A DNA stretch of 64,000 nucleotides from Prado023 sp963798745 (lineage in GTDB: Bacteria > Actinomycetota > Actinomycetes > S36-B12 > CAIYMF01), in the NCBI GenBank assembly GCA_963798745.1, contig CAWCUF010000007.1:434001-498000 (forward strand), in the 5' to 3' direction. Both the position numbers and the translations under genes were made by a program. Positions within the stretch are counted from its first letter, which is position 1; each line of letters begins with the position of its first letter. This document shows, in pieces, positions 46,932 through 55,865 of the stretch. Below the pieces are notes generated by a model. The model was not told the origin of the DNA, did no database searches, and was given only the letters and a program-made list of their open reading frames with translations.

Positions 46932-47726
46932 ATGACACGCATCATCGCCATCGCCAACCAGAAGGGCGGCGTGGCCAAGACCACGACCGTCGCCTCCATC
47001 GGGGCGGCGCTGGCCGAACTCGGTCAGCGGGTGCTCGTGGTCGACCTCGATCCGCAGGCCTGCCTCACGTTCTCCCTGGGATTCGACCCCGAGACGCTCG
47101 AGTTCTCGATGCACGACGTGCTGCTGGGTCGGGTGTCGGCGTCGATGGCGATCGTCAAGACCGACGAGGGCATGACCCTGCTGCCGGCCACGATCGACCT
47201 GGCCGGGACCGAGGCCCAGCTGTTGACCCGCACCGGGCGCGAGTTCGCCCTGCGCACCGCGCTGGAGGACCTCGTCGGCGAGTACGACACCGTCCTGCTG
47301 GACTGCTCGCCGTCGCTGGGCGTGCTGACCATCAACGCGCTGACCGCCGCGCACGAGGTGCTCATCCCGCTGCAGTGCGAGACGTTGTCGCACCGCGGCG
47401 TGGGGCAGCTGCTCGACACGATCGCCGACGTCCGGCGGATCACCAATCGCGACCTGGTCGTGCTCGGCGTGCTGCCCACGCTCTACGACGCGCGCACCAA
47501 TCACTCGCGCGCGGTGCTGGCCGACATCAAGGACCGCTACGGCCTGGACATCCTCGGCCCGGCGATCCCGCGCTCGATCCGGTTCGCCGAGGCGCCCGCC
47601 GCGGGGCGTTCGGTGCTGGCTGCCGGGGGGCGGGTGCGCGGCGCGCAGGCCTATCGGCAGCTCGCGCGGGGCCTGGTCGAGGGCACCGCGACCACCCAAC
47701 CTGATCCGATCGGAGCCCGAGGATGA
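46932..47726 (+). CDS. ParA/Soj-family ATPase
   Basis: 264 residues from ATG 46932. Deviant Walker A QKGGVAKTTTVASIG, A' box VVDLDPQACLTFSLG, Walker B VLLDCSPSLGVLTINAL. No ParB partner is adjacent, so this is not the chromosome-partition ParA; its place near RhlE and DUF3107 matches Rv3213c. The stop overlaps an ATG (47723) created by a local duplication. Confidence 0.9.
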   Translation: MTRIIAIANQKGGVAKTTTVASIGAALAELGQRVLVVDLDPQACLTFSLGFDPETLEFSMHDVLLGRVSASMAIVKTDEGMTLLPATIDLAGTEAQLLTRTGREFALRTALEDLVGEYDTVLLDCSPSLGVLTINALTAAHEVLIPLQCETLSHRGVGQLLDTIADVRRITNRDLVVLGVLPTLYDARTNHSRAVLADIKDRYGLDILGPAIPRSIRFAEAPAAGRSVLAAGGRVRGAQAYRQLARGLVEGTATTQPDPIGARG

Positions 47727-47763
47727 CCCAGTCTGACCTGATCGGAGCCCGAGGATGACCCAG
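47708..47763 (+). repeat. 32-bp-period duplication of the parA stop/start junction
   Basis: The 24-bp block GATCGGAGCCCGAGGATGAC plus CCAG occurs at 47708 and 47740. Each copy contains an ATGA overlap, so an 11-residue ORF (47723-47758) sits between parA and the next gene, again joined by overlapping stop and start. Confidence 0.9.
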
Positions 47764-48054
47764 AGCCAGCCGACGTTCGACCGCGTTCGGACGCGGGCCG
47801 CGCAGCCGACCGTGACGCCGGTCGACGTGCAGGGCAAGTCGGCGCTGTTCAGCGGTGCGCCGATCAACCCGTCGCTCGGGTCGGTGGTGATCACCTGCTC
47901 CGGGTGCCACGTGGCCACGCTGGTGTCCTACGCCCGGGCGCTGAAGCTCTCGGTGCCCAGCATCCACCTGCCGCTGATGCGCCGGGCGTACCCGACCTGG
48001 CTGCGCTGCCCCGCGTGCCAGGAACGGCACTGGGTGAAGGTCCGTTTCCACTGA
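47755..48054 (+). CDS. Conserved hypothetical zinc-ribbon-like protein
   Basis: 99 residues. Four cysteines in CSGCHVATLVS and LRCPACQERHWV form a probable zinc ribbon; between them a helix (YARALKLSVPSIHLPLMRRAYP). Coupled to parA through the duplicated junction. Homologues in actinomycetes are of unknown function. Confidence 0.75.
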   Translation: MTQSQPTFDRVRTRAAQPTVTPVDVQGKSALFSGAPINPSLGSVVITCSGCHVATLVSYARALKLSVPSIHLPLMRRAYPTWLRCPACQERHWVKVRFH

Positions 48055-48294
48055 GTCGGTGAGGCGACGCTGCGGCTGGCCTCCGGCGGTGGTCGGATCG
48101 GCGTGGCGGTGGCGTGCGGCCGGCGCGACAAGCCGGTTGGGATGGCCGCCGGCGCGACTCAGGTCGGCCGCGCAGCACGCGCGCTCACGGACGGACCGTC
48201 GAGATGTGCGTGCGGCTTCTGTTCGCCGACCGTACCGTGCTCCCTGACTGCCCCGGTCCCCTCGCGGTGCGGAGTCGACCCCGCGGTGGGCGGG

Positions 48295-49863
48295 TCAGCT
48301 GTCGGTGGTGGGCTTTCCGGCGTCGCTGGACACCGACTCGCCACCTCGGGTGCGGCGTCGGCTGCGGTTGCGGCGACGGGCGGGCTTCTGCTCGCCCGTC
48401 CCACCTCCGCTGCCGCCGGTCGACTCCGGGCCCGTCGAACCGGAGCTGGACTTCGCCGTCGGGGCGCCGTCCTTGTGCCCGTGGCCGATCGTCTGGCCGT
48501 GGTGGTGGCTGTGCCCGCGGGAGCCGCTGCGGCCCCCGGAGCCACGCCCACCGTCGCGGCCGCCGCGGTCGCGCGCGTTGGGCTGCCGCCCGCCGAGATC
48601 CTCGAGCACCTCAGCGTCCAGGCCCTCCTTCGTGCGCGATGCGCGCGGGAGCGTGCCCTTCGTGCCCGGCGGGATGTTCAGGCCGGTGTAGAGGTGCTCG
48701 GAGGTGTGGTAGGTCTCGATCGGGTCGTGGAACGCCAGACCCAGGGCCTTGTTGATCAGTTGCCAGCGCGGGACGTCCTGCCAGTCGACGAACGTGACCG
48801 CCACACCCGATGCGCCGGCGCGCCCGGTCCGGCCGATCCGGTGCAGGTAGGTCTTCTCGTCGTCGGTGCACTCGTAGTTGATCACGTGCGTGACGCCCTC
48901 GACGTCGATGCCGCGGGCGGCCACGTCGGTGGCCACGAGGATGTCGACCTTGCCGTTGCGGAAGGCGCGCAGTGCCTGCTCGCGGGCGCCCTGGCCGAGG
49001 TCGCCGTGGACGGCGCCGGCGGCGAACCCGCGCTCGGTGAGCTCATCGGCGACGACCTGCGCGCGGCGCTTGGTCCGGCAGAACACCATGGAGGGGCCGT
49101 GGCCCTCGGCCTGCATGATCCGGGCCAGGATCTCGACCTTGTTCAGCGGGTGGACGCGCCACACGTGCTGCTCGGTGGCGGCCACGGTCGCCGAGTCGTC
49201 ATCGGGATTGATGGCGCGGATGTGGGTGGGCTGGGTCATGTAGCGCCGCGCGAGGCCGACGATCTGCCCGGGCATGGTCGCCGAGAACAGCATGGTCTGG
49301 CGGGTCGCGGGCAGCATCGACACGATGCGCTCGACGTCGGGCAGGAAGCCCATGTCGAGCATCTCGTCGGCCTCGTCGAGGACCAGGACGGCCACGTTGG
49401 ACAGGTCCAGGATCCGCTGGCGGGCCAGGTCGATCAGGCGCCCCGGGGTGCCGACGATCACGTCGACGCCCTTGTTCAGGGCCTCGACCTGAGGCTCGTA
49501 GGCGCGGCCACCGTAGACGGCCAGGACGCGTGCCCCGAGCCCGGAGCCCGCGGAGGTCAGGTCGCTGGCGACCTGCACGCAGAGCTCGCGGGTCGGCACG
49601 ACGACCAGGGCCTTCGGGGCGCGCTGCAGCGTGGGGGACAGTGCGGCGTACTCGTCGGTGCTGGGCGTGGGGATGCGCTGGAGCAGCGGGATGCCGAATC
49701 CGAGCGTCTTGCCGGTGCCGGTCTTGGCCTGGCCGATCAGGTCGCGGCCCTCGATCGCCTGCGGGATGCACATCTCCTGGATCGGGAACGCATCGATGAT
49801 GCCGGCCTTCTCGAGGGCGGCGGTGATGGGCGCAACGACGCCCAAGTCTGTGAATGTTGTCAA
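48295..49863 (-). CDS. DEAD-box RNA helicase (RhlE/DeaD-like)
   Basis: 522 residues from TTG 49863, chosen because GAGGAG precedes it and homologues start with TTFTDLGV; the frame is open further upstream but without sense. Motifs: Q motif FPIQEMCIPQAI, I AKTGTGKT, Ia PTRELCVQ, Ib TPGRLIDL, II VLDEADEML, III SATMP, IV MVFCRTKRRAQ, V DVAARGIDVEGV, VI HRIGRTGRAG. The C-terminal 110 residues are Gly/Arg/Ser-rich with His repeats, typical RNA-binding tail. Rv3211-like neighbourhood. Confidence 0.94.
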   Translation of the reverse strand: MTTFTDLGVVAPITAALEKAGIIDAFPIQEMCIPQAIEGRDLIGQAKTGTGKTLGFGIPLLQRIPTPSTDEYAALSPTLQRAPKALVVVPTRELCVQVASDLTSAGSGLGARVLAVYGGRAYEPQVEALNKGVDVIVGTPGRLIDLARQRILDLSNVAVLVLDEADEMLDMGFLPDVERIVSMLPATRQTMLFSATMPGQIVGLARRYMTQPTHIRAINPDDDSATVAATEQHVWRVHPLNKVEILARIMQAEGHGPSMVFCRTKRRAQVVADELTERGFAAGAVHGDLGQGAREQALRAFRNGKVDILVATDVAARGIDVEGVTHVINYECTDDEKTYLHRIGRTGRAGASGVAVTFVDWQDVPRWQLINKALGLAFHDPIETYHTSEHLYTGLNIPPGTKGTLPRASRTKEGLDAEVLEDLGGRQPNARDRGGRDGGRGSGGRSGSRGHSHHHGQTIGHGHKDGAPTAKSSSGSTGPESTGGSGGGTGEQKPARRRNRSRRRTRGGESVSSDAGKPTTDS

Positions 49864-49998
49864 AGCTCTCCTCAGTTGTGGGCGCGATTCTACCGTGCGG
49901 GCGGCGGCGGGCCATGTGCACGCGCCCCGCGGCGCCCGGGCTGCGGTCGTGCTCGCTGCCGTGTTCCTCCTCGTGGGCGTCGATGCGGCGACGCTTGA

Positions 49999-50122
49999 GT
50001 GGAGGAACGCCGAGGGTGCTGGCGCTGGCGTGGAGAAATCGCGAGCCGTCCGGGGGCCGGCGCAACGGAGTGGTGCGGGGCCGGCGCACGGGCCGGTGCG
50101 GCGCCCAGCGAGTTCCTCCACG
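49999..50122. repeat. Imperfect nested palindrome with GTGGAGGAAC arms
   Basis: Forward arms GTGGAGGAACGC (49999) and CGTGGAGAAATCGCGAG (50029) face GCGAGTTCCTCCACG (50108). More GTGGAGAGACGCC-like words follow to about 50200. It fills the 414-bp gap between the divergent helicase and ferritin-like genes. Confidence 0.5.
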
Positions 50123-50277
50123 TGGGCGGTATCGGCGAGACGGTGCGGTGGAGAGACGCCGGAGTGGCTGACCCTGGTGTCGAGGAACCCGTCTGCGGGT
50201 GGGAGATCGGTGCGGGGCGGCGGCTTGGGGCGCTGGTCCGGCTGCGCGTATGGCGGGCCAGCGGCTACCTTTCGGGC

Positions 50278-51009
50278 ATGGCTGTGGACAGTGCTGGCGT
50301 GGGTGCGGGTGCCGGGGCCGACGAGGGCGCCCCGGTGATGCCGCGGCCGTCGTTGGATGATCCGGACTACCGGCGCGGCGTCATCCAGATGCTCGGGCTG
50401 CTCGGAGCTGGTGAGTACCTGGCCTTCGAGCGGCTCGTCAACGAAGCGTCGCTGGCCCCGACCCTGAGCCAGCGGCTGCGGGTGGCCGACATCGCCGCGG
50501 GCGAGCTCGCGCACCACCGGCACCTGCGTGATCGCCTGATCGAGTTGGGTGCGGACCCCGACGAGGCGATGGGCGGGTTCCTCGAGCCGCTGGAGCGCTA
50601 CCACGCGATGACCGCGCCGAGCGACTGGCTCGAGGGCTTGGTCAAGGCGTACGTGGGCGACTCGATCGCCAACGACTTCTACCGCGAGATCGGCGCTGTG
50701 CTCGATGAGGAGACCGCCGAGCTGGTCCTCGAGGTGTGCGCGGAGTTGGGCAAGACCGCCGTGGTGGTCGACGAGGTGCGTGCCGCGATCGAGCGCGATC
50801 CGCGGATCGCCGGCCGATTGGCATTGTGGGGTCGGCGGCTCGTGGGCGAGATGCTGTCGCAGGCGCAGACCGTCGCCGCCCAGAACGACGACCTCGCTGA
50901 TCTGGTCATGAGCGAGAACGTGACCTCGCAGGTGGATCTCATGCGCCTGCTCGGGCGGCTGACCTCGGCGCACGTCGAGCGGATGAACGCCCTGGGCCTG
51001 TCGCCGTAA
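50278..51009 (+). CDS. Ferritin-like protein (tRNA-MiaE-like domain family)
   Basis: 243 residues from ATG 50278. All-helical: GVIQMLGLLGAGEYLAFERLVNEA (Glu), GELAHHRHLRDRLIELGADP (ExxH), YVGDSIANDFYREIGAVLDEETAEL and TAVVVDEVRAAIERDPRIAGRLALWGRRLVGEML. The EExxH pattern suggests a di-iron site. Rv3210c-like in sequence and position; reaction not established. Confidence 0.82.
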   Translation: MAVDSAGVGAGAGADEGAPVMPRPSLDDPDYRRGVIQMLGLLGAGEYLAFERLVNEASLAPTLSQRLRVADIAAGELAHHRHLRDRLIELGADPDEAMGGFLEPLERYHAMTAPSDWLEGLVKAYVGDSIANDFYREIGAVLDEETAELVLEVCAELGKTAVVVDEVRAAIERDPRIAGRLALWGRRLVGEMLSQAQTVAAQNDDLADLVMSENVTSQVDLMRLLGRLTSAHVERMNALGLSP

Positions 51010-51408
51010 CCCGCAACGACCTCAGACCCCGCAGCGGCCGCAGCGAGCTCGGATGCGTGTGGGTGAGCGGCGTGGCAGCCTGCCCGCCCTGGGCCGGGGC
51101 GATCCGGCAGACGACCGCTGCGTGGTCCATCGGCGCACCAGCCCAGTCGCCGCCAGTCGCGCAGCGGGGCGGCCTCCCGGCACCGCCAGCCGAGCGGCGG
51201 GGCGGCGGGGCGGCGGGGCGGCCTTTCCGGTCCCAGGCACGGCGACGGGGGAGACGATCGTTCGGGTGGTCCGCGGTGCGGCAACCCAAGCCCCCGCGAG
51301 TCGCGGTGCGGCTGCCCCCAGTCCTGGACGCTGGGCGACAACAGACGAGCGCTGACGCGGCGACGGTCGTTCCGGGTGTCCAGCGTGCGGCGTTCGGCTC
51401 CCCCCGCG
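51010..51408. other. Intergenic region without gene
   Basis: About 400 bp between two convergent genes. Only short GGCGGGGCGGC-type simple repeats near 51190-51225 were noticed. Confidence 0.5.
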
Positions 51409-51633
51409 TCAGAGGGTGCCGAAGCCGACCTTGCGCGACTCCGAGGCCGCGATCTCCACGTAGGCGAGCTTCGCCGCGGGCACGACCACGCGCCGGCCCT
51501 TGTCGTCGACCAGGTCGAGCACTCCCTCGGACTTCATCGCCTCCGAGACCTTCTTGGCCACGGAGTCGGGGGAGTCGGTGCTCTCCAGGACAAGCTCGCG
51601 AGCCGCCTGCTGGACTCCGATTCGAACCTCCAC
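51409..51633 (-). CDS. DUF3107 protein
   Basis: 74 residues from GTG 51633 (GAGAGG upstream). MEVRIGVQQAARELVLESTD and VPAAKLAYVEIAASESRKVGFGTL are the conserved blocks of this actinobacterial family (Rv3208A/TB9.4-like). It follows the tetR gene by 15 nt, so the two are co-transcribed. Confidence 0.92.
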   Translation of the reverse strand: MEVRIGVQQAARELVLESTDSPDSVAKKVSEAMKSEGVLDLVDDKGRRVVVPAAKLAYVEIAASESRKVGFGTL

Positions 51634-51648
51634 TGTGGATCCTCTCGC

Positions 51649-52275
51649 CTAGCTGTTGGTGGTTGGGGTGGTCAGGGGGAAATCGGAGATGCCGCGCCAG
51701 GCCAGCATCGACATCGCCTTGGCTGCGCTCTGCTGGGAGATGCGCGCCGGTGAGTGCAGCCAGTACCGCGCGGCGGTCTGGGCCATGCCGAGCAGTCCAC
51801 TGGCCAGCAGCATCGAGGTGTCGTCGTCGAGCTCGGTGTCCTCGCGGATGACCTCGGCGATCAGCATCGCGCAGGTGTCGTTCGTGCGGGCCACGCGGGT
51901 GGCGGCCTCGGGGACGTTCGTGAGGTCGGACTCGAAGATGAGACGGAACGCGCCGGCCTCGTGGGCGACGAAGTCGAAGTAGGCCTCGAACGTGGCGCGC
52001 ACGCGCTTGCGGTTGTCGTGGGTGGAGTCCAGGGCGGTGCGGACCCGGTCGATCAGGGCGCCGCTGCTCTCGTCCAGAACGGCGAGGTAGAGCTCGAGCT
52101 TGCCGGGGAAGTGCTGGTAGAGGACGGGCTTGGAAACGCCGGCCAGGTCGGCGATCGCGTCCATGCCGGCTGCGTGGTAGCCCTGCGCCACGAAGGCCTC
52201 GCGGGCCGCCTCCAGCAGTTGCGCACGCCGTTCCTGACGAGGCAGGCGCCCGGAACGATCGGTCGTCACGGTCAT
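51649..52275 (-). CDS. TetR-family transcriptional regulator
   Basis: 208 residues. N-terminal HTH RAQLLEAAREAFVAQGYHAAGMDAIADLAGVSKPVLYQHFPGK, then a ligand-binding helical domain (DFVAHEAGAFRLIFESDLTN). Rv3208-like, always next to DUF3107. It may regulate itself or a distant target; no palindrome was recognised directly upstream. Confidence 0.92.
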   Translation of the reverse strand: MTVTTDRSGRLPRQERRAQLLEAAREAFVAQGYHAAGMDAIADLAGVSKPVLYQHFPGKLELYLAVLDESSGALIDRVRTALDSTHDNRKRVRATFEAYFDFVAHEAGAFRLIFESDLTNVPEAATRVARTNDTCAMLIAEVIREDTELDDDTSMLLASGLLGMAQTAARYWLHSPARISQQSAAKAMSMLAWRGISDFPLTTPTTNS

Positions 52276-52392
52276 GGCCTGATCCTAGACCCGGGGTCTG
52301 GCGACGCGGGACCGGTCGCCCTGCGCCGTCGGCGAACCGCGGGCCCGCGGGCGATGCGTCCGGCCGACGCTCGTGCCGCGGCTCAATCGCCT

Positions 52393-52535
52393 GGTCGGAC
52401 CCGCCGAGGCTGCTGCGCGGCAGGTGTTCGACCCGGCCGAATGGTTGGGGACCCGCCGAGCCTGATGTGCGGCAGGGGTTCGACCCGGCCGAATGGTTGG
52501 GGACCCGCCGAGCCTGATGTGCGGCAGGGGTTCCT
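52393..52535. repeat. 52-bp tandem repeat, about 2.7 units
   Basis: Two near-identical 52-bp units (starting 52431 and 52483, each with GAATGGTTGGGGACCCGCCG) preceded by a partial diverged unit. Confidence 0.85.
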
Positions 52536-52577
52536 TCCCGGCTGAAGCGTCGAGCAGTCGCTCAGCTTGCGGTGGCG

Positions 52578-52753
52578 AACCTTGCCGTGGATGTGGTCGT
52601 TCGCGCGCCGGTCGGGACACTCGATCGAGATCCTTGCCGTAGATCTGGTCGTCAGAGTTCACCTGCATTCCTGAGCCAGCGACCAGATCTGCGGCAAGGT
52701 CGGCTGTCGGGTTGCTGCCCATGCTCGATCACGACCAAATCTATGGCGAGGTT
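52578..52753. repeat. 176-bp nested palindrome with CTTGCCGTAGATCTGGTCG-type arms
   Basis: Outer arms 52578-52599 and 52732-52753, inner arms 52631-52651 and 52680-52700. All four carry variants of one motif, two forward then two reversed. Same architecture as the 159-bp element but unrelated sequence. Confidence 0.75.
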
Positions 52754-53172
52754 GGCCGGTTCGACCTTTGCGTTCGGTTGAGCGGCGGGCAGGCAGAAGG
52801 ATCGCCCCGGTGAGAAGGGTCCCGAACGAGAGCGGCCTAGGCGAGCGGGCGGCCCGGGGATGAGCGGCGCGGGGGATGGGCGGTGCGCATGGAGGGCGCA
52901 ACCCGGGTCCGCCAGTGCGCCAGCTGGTGCGGGCGGATGGGAGGACTGCTCCGGGTACACCAGCGAGTGCGGGTACACCAGCGAGTGCGGGTGCACCAAC
53001 TGGGGCGGCCGGTGCCGGTACAGGTAAGGGCGGAGCGATCCTGGTGTGGGTGCTGCGGAGGATGGCCCGGGGTGCGGGGCGGTGCGCTGTGAGCAGGCGG
53101 CTCGGGGTGAGGGGCGGGCCGTGTGAAGGAACCACCCGTGTGAGTTCGGGTCCCGGCGAGTGTGGGTGTCGT

Positions 53173-54162
53173 TCAGCGGGGGGCGCGGGCTTCGAGGGCG
53201 GCCAGGATGCGGGCGATCACGGCGCCCGGGCGCAGCCGCATCTCCTCGCTGGTCCAGCGGATCACCTGGAACCCGAGCTCCTCGAGCGCCTGCTGGCGGA
53301 TCTTCTCGCGAGCGAGGCTGTCGGGGGTGTCGTACTTGCCCAGGCCGTCCGCTTCTCCGATCAGCATGTATTCAGCCCACAGGAAGTCGGGGTAGACGGT
53401 GCCCACCGAGGTTCGGATCGGGACCTGCATCGCCGGCAGGGGCAGCCCGGCCTGACGCATGCGCCCGTAGCTGAGGGACTCGAGGCCGGACTCGCGTCGG
53501 AAGTCGGCCAGCGGAACCACGTCGCGCAGGTGGCGTCGCGTGAACTGGGTGGCGCCGTGCTCGACCACTGCGAACAGACCTGCGCGGACGTTCTGGAGGT
53601 GACGCTCGGACAGGTACGCATCGCGAACCCGACTCGCGCCCACGGAGTCCGCGAGGATCATGCGAGCTGCGGAGTCGAGGGTGATCAGCGCCTCGGGTAG
53701 CTCGCGGGTGGATGCGATGTCCACCGCAGTCCGAGCCAGGGTGGTGACCAGCAGGTGGCTGGGGTGGGCGACCCGGTGGCTAGCGGGGAGGTCGCGTACG
53801 GCGATGGTCGCGCCGGGCAGGGCGAGGGACCGCCAGCCCTCGCCAGCGGGTGCGATGAAGGCGGCGGGGCTGGCCGCGGCGGCGGCGAGGTCGTCGAGGT
53901 CCAGCCCCCAGGCGAGGGCCGCGGTGTGGTGGCTGGCGATCATCCGCGGGCGGCGCACCTGATGAGCCAGGGCGAGCTGCAGGTGCCGGCCGGCGGGATC
54001 GGTGCGCAGGGCCGATGTGCTCACGTAGACGCCATCGATGAGCCGGGTGACGCTGCCGTTGGCCTGCGCGGCGCGCACCATCGAGCGGGTGACGCCAAGT
54101 GGGGTCACGTGGTCCAGGGCGAACGGAGTTGTCGGTGCAGTCCACCGGGCGGCGCGGGTCAC
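53173..54162 (-). CDS. DUF559-like protein with AbiEi-type N-terminal helix-turn-helix (paralogue 2)
   Basis: 329 residues from GTG 54162. Clear paralogue of the gene at 10623-11612: TPLGVTRSMVRAAQANGSVT, RMIASHHTAALAWGLDLDD, TTLARTAVDIA, RRESGLESLSYGRM, YPDFLWAEYMLIGEADGLGKYD and LEELGFQVIRWT line up without large gaps. Residues Asp (YPDFLW), Glu (GEADG) and Lys (GKY) fit a PD-(D/E)XK-like site. Longer 5' frames exist (to 54483) but look non-coding. Confidence 0.72.
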   Translation of the reverse strand: MTRAARWTAPTTPFALDHVTPLGVTRSMVRAAQANGSVTRLIDGVYVSTSALRTDPAGRHLQLALAHQVRRPRMIASHHTAALAWGLDLDDLAAAAASPAAFIAPAGEGWRSLALPGATIAVRDLPASHRVAHPSHLLVTTLARTAVDIASTRELPEALITLDSAARMILADSVGASRVRDAYLSERHLQNVRAGLFAVVEHGATQFTRRHLRDVVPLADFRRESGLESLSYGRMRQAGLPLPAMQVPIRTSVGTVYPDFLWAEYMLIGEADGLGKYDTPDSLAREKIRQQALEELGFQVIRWTSEEMRLRPGAVIARILAALEARAPR

Positions 54163-54536
54163 AGGGCAACCCTTGTCGCGAGGGCGGCTCCGTGGTAGCC
54201 CCTGCGGACTGATCTGTGGAAAAGTCCAGATCTCCACTCGCTGGGACGGTGGCTGGAAAGGCCGCTCGAAACAACGGTCAGGGGGTGCTCGGGAAGGTGG
54301 CCTCAGATGCTGCTGGGGAGGTGCCCTGGGAGGTGACCTGGGTGGAAGGGGAGCGCCAGCGCGAAGGTCGTTGGGGTGTGCAGAGGTGACTGCTGGGGAT
54401 GCGCCCTTGTGGCAGGCCATCGCGGCGAGCGTGCGAGCGCGTCCGCGCGCGCACCGTTGCCGCGTCGTCGGCGTGCAAGCCATGCCCGTGCCCGAGCGCG
54501 CCGCGTTCGATCTCGCTGCGCTCCGGCGCTTGTAGG
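54163..54536. other. Intergenic region without gene
   Basis: About 370 bp between divergent genes. No gene, repeat or clear hairpin recognised. Confidence 0.4.
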
Positions 54537-55865
54537 GTGACGGCCGTGACGGAGAACGCCGACCCGCGGCCGCACGAGGTGTCGGTCGTGATCCCGGTCT
54601 ACCAGGGGCAGCACACCCTGCCTGCGGTGGTCGCCGAGCTCGCGGACTCGCTGGCCGTGCGGCGGTCCCCGGCGGGGCGGGCCTATCGGGTCACTGAGGT
54701 CATCGTCGTCCACGACTGCGGTCCAGACCGCTCCGACGAGGTCATCCGCGCGCTCGCCGCGCAGCACGACTGGGTGCGTCCGGTGTGGCTGAGCCGCAAC
54801 TTCGGGCAGCACGCCGCGACGCTGGCCGGAATGGCGGCCTCGGGCAGCGAGTGGATCGTCACGATGGACGAGGACGGTCAGCACGACCCGAAGCGGATCG
54901 GCGACCTGCTCGATACCGCCATGACCCAGCAGGCCGACGTCGTCTACGCCAAGCCGACCAACGAGCCCCCGCACGGCGCGCTGCGCAACACCGCCTCCCG
55001 GGGCGCCAAGTGGCTGGTGGCGCGGATGGCCAAGGGTGCGCCGGCGGCGGACTTCTCCAGCTTCCGGTTGATCGTCGGGGAGATCGGGCGGTCGGTGGCG
55101 GCGTACGCGGGGCCGGGGATCTACCTGGATGTGGCGATCTCGTGGGTCGCCCGCCGGATCGCCACCTGCCCGGTCGAGATGCGCGACGAGGGCGACCGAC
55201 CGTCGGGCTACAGCGCCCGGAGCCTCGTGTCGCACTTCTGGCGGCTGGTGCTGTCCAGCGGGACGCGGCCGCTGCGCTGGGTCAGCGTGCTCGGGGCGGT
55301 CGCGGTGCTGCTGGCTCCGCTGCTGGGCATCGTGCTGGCGATCGGGCGCTCGACCGGCCGTTGGGACGCGCCGGGTTGGACCTCGACCATGATCCTGCTG
55401 ATGGTCTCGACCGGGGTGATCCTGTTCAGCCTCGGCGTGATCGCGGAGTACGTCGGGATGGCGGTCAACATGGCCATGGGCAAGCCGCTCTACCTGCCGG
55501 TGCGCGACCCGCTGGACGGTCCGCTGGGGCGGGAGGGTCCGCGGGGTGGGGACGCTACCCAGGGCCGGGAGGGACTTGAAAACGCCGAGGGTCGGGCCGT
55601 CGGTGAGGGTCGGGCGGACGACGGGAGCGAGGACGGTCCGCTGGGTCAGGTAGGTCCGCTGCGCGAGGGCGGTCCGCTGCGCGAGAAGGGTCCGCTGCGC
55701 GAGGGCGGTCCGCTGCGCGAGAAGGGTCCGCTGCGCGAGGGCGGTCCGCTGCGCGAGAAGGGTCCGCTGGGCCAGGACGGTCCGCTGGGCGAGAAGGGTC
55801 CGCTGCGCGAGGACGGTCCGCCGCGCGGGGAGGGGTCTCCGGCCGCAGACGGGGCCGGGGCGTGA
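54537..55865 (+). CDS. Family 2 glycosyltransferase with repeat tail
   Basis: 442 residues from GTG 54537; GTG 54546 is possible. GT-A fold: VSVVIPVYQGQHTLPAVVAEL, IVVHDCGPDRSDEVIRAL, LSRNFGQHAATLAGM, metal motif MDEDGQHDP, and DVAISWVARR. Two C-terminal spans (VSVLGAVAVLLAPLLGIVLAIG; MILLMVSTGVILFSLGVIAEYVG) as in dolichol/undecaprenyl-phosphate sugar transferases (GtrB, DPM1-like). The last 110 residues are charged, with eleven six-residue GPLREx repeats. Overlaps the epimerase gene by 4 nt (GTGA). Confidence 0.88.
   Translation: MTAVTENADPRPHEVSVVIPVYQGQHTLPAVVAELADSLAVRRSPAGRAYRVTEVIVVHDCGPDRSDEVIRALAAQHDWVRPVWLSRNFGQHAATLAGMAASGSEWIVTMDEDGQHDPKRIGDLLDTAMTQQADVVYAKPTNEPPHGALRNTASRGAKWLVARMAKGAPAADFSSFRLIVGEIGRSVAAYAGPGIYLDVAISWVARRIATCPVEMRDEGDRPSGYSARSLVSHFWRLVLSSGTRPLRWVSVLGAVAVLLAPLLGIVLAIGRSTGRWDAPGWTSTMILLMVSTGVILFSLGVIAEYVGMAVNMAMGKPLYLPVRDPLDGPLGREGPRGGDATQGREGLENAEGRAVGEGRADDGSEDGPLGQVGPLREGGPLREKGPLREGGPLREKGPLREGGPLREKGPLGQDGPLGEKGPLREDGPPRGEGSPAADGAGA
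55635..55832 (+). repeat. 18-bp minisatellite, 11 units, coding
   Basis: Eleven units of GGTCCGCTGCGCGAGGGC-type sequence; higher-order 36-bp alternation (GPLREGGPLREK). In the tail of the glycosyltransferase gene. Confidence 0.92.

Larger units (their letters stand above)
52276..53172. other. 900-bp gene-free region rich in repeats
   Basis: No gene recognised. It contains a 52-bp tandem duplication (52393-52535), a nested palindrome (52578-52753) and an 18-bp tandem repeat around 52945-53000 (CAGCGAGTGCGGGTACAC type). Confidence 0.6.

Noticed and set aside
46932..47726. Chromosome-partition parA near the origin
   Set aside because: No parB, parS-like sites, gidB or dnaA; neighbours match the Rv3213c locus.
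49864..50973. N-terminal extension of the DEAD-box helicase (frame open to 50973)
   Set aside because: The extension is antisense to the ferritin-like gene; TTG 49863 has a good ribosome-binding site and matches homologue starts.
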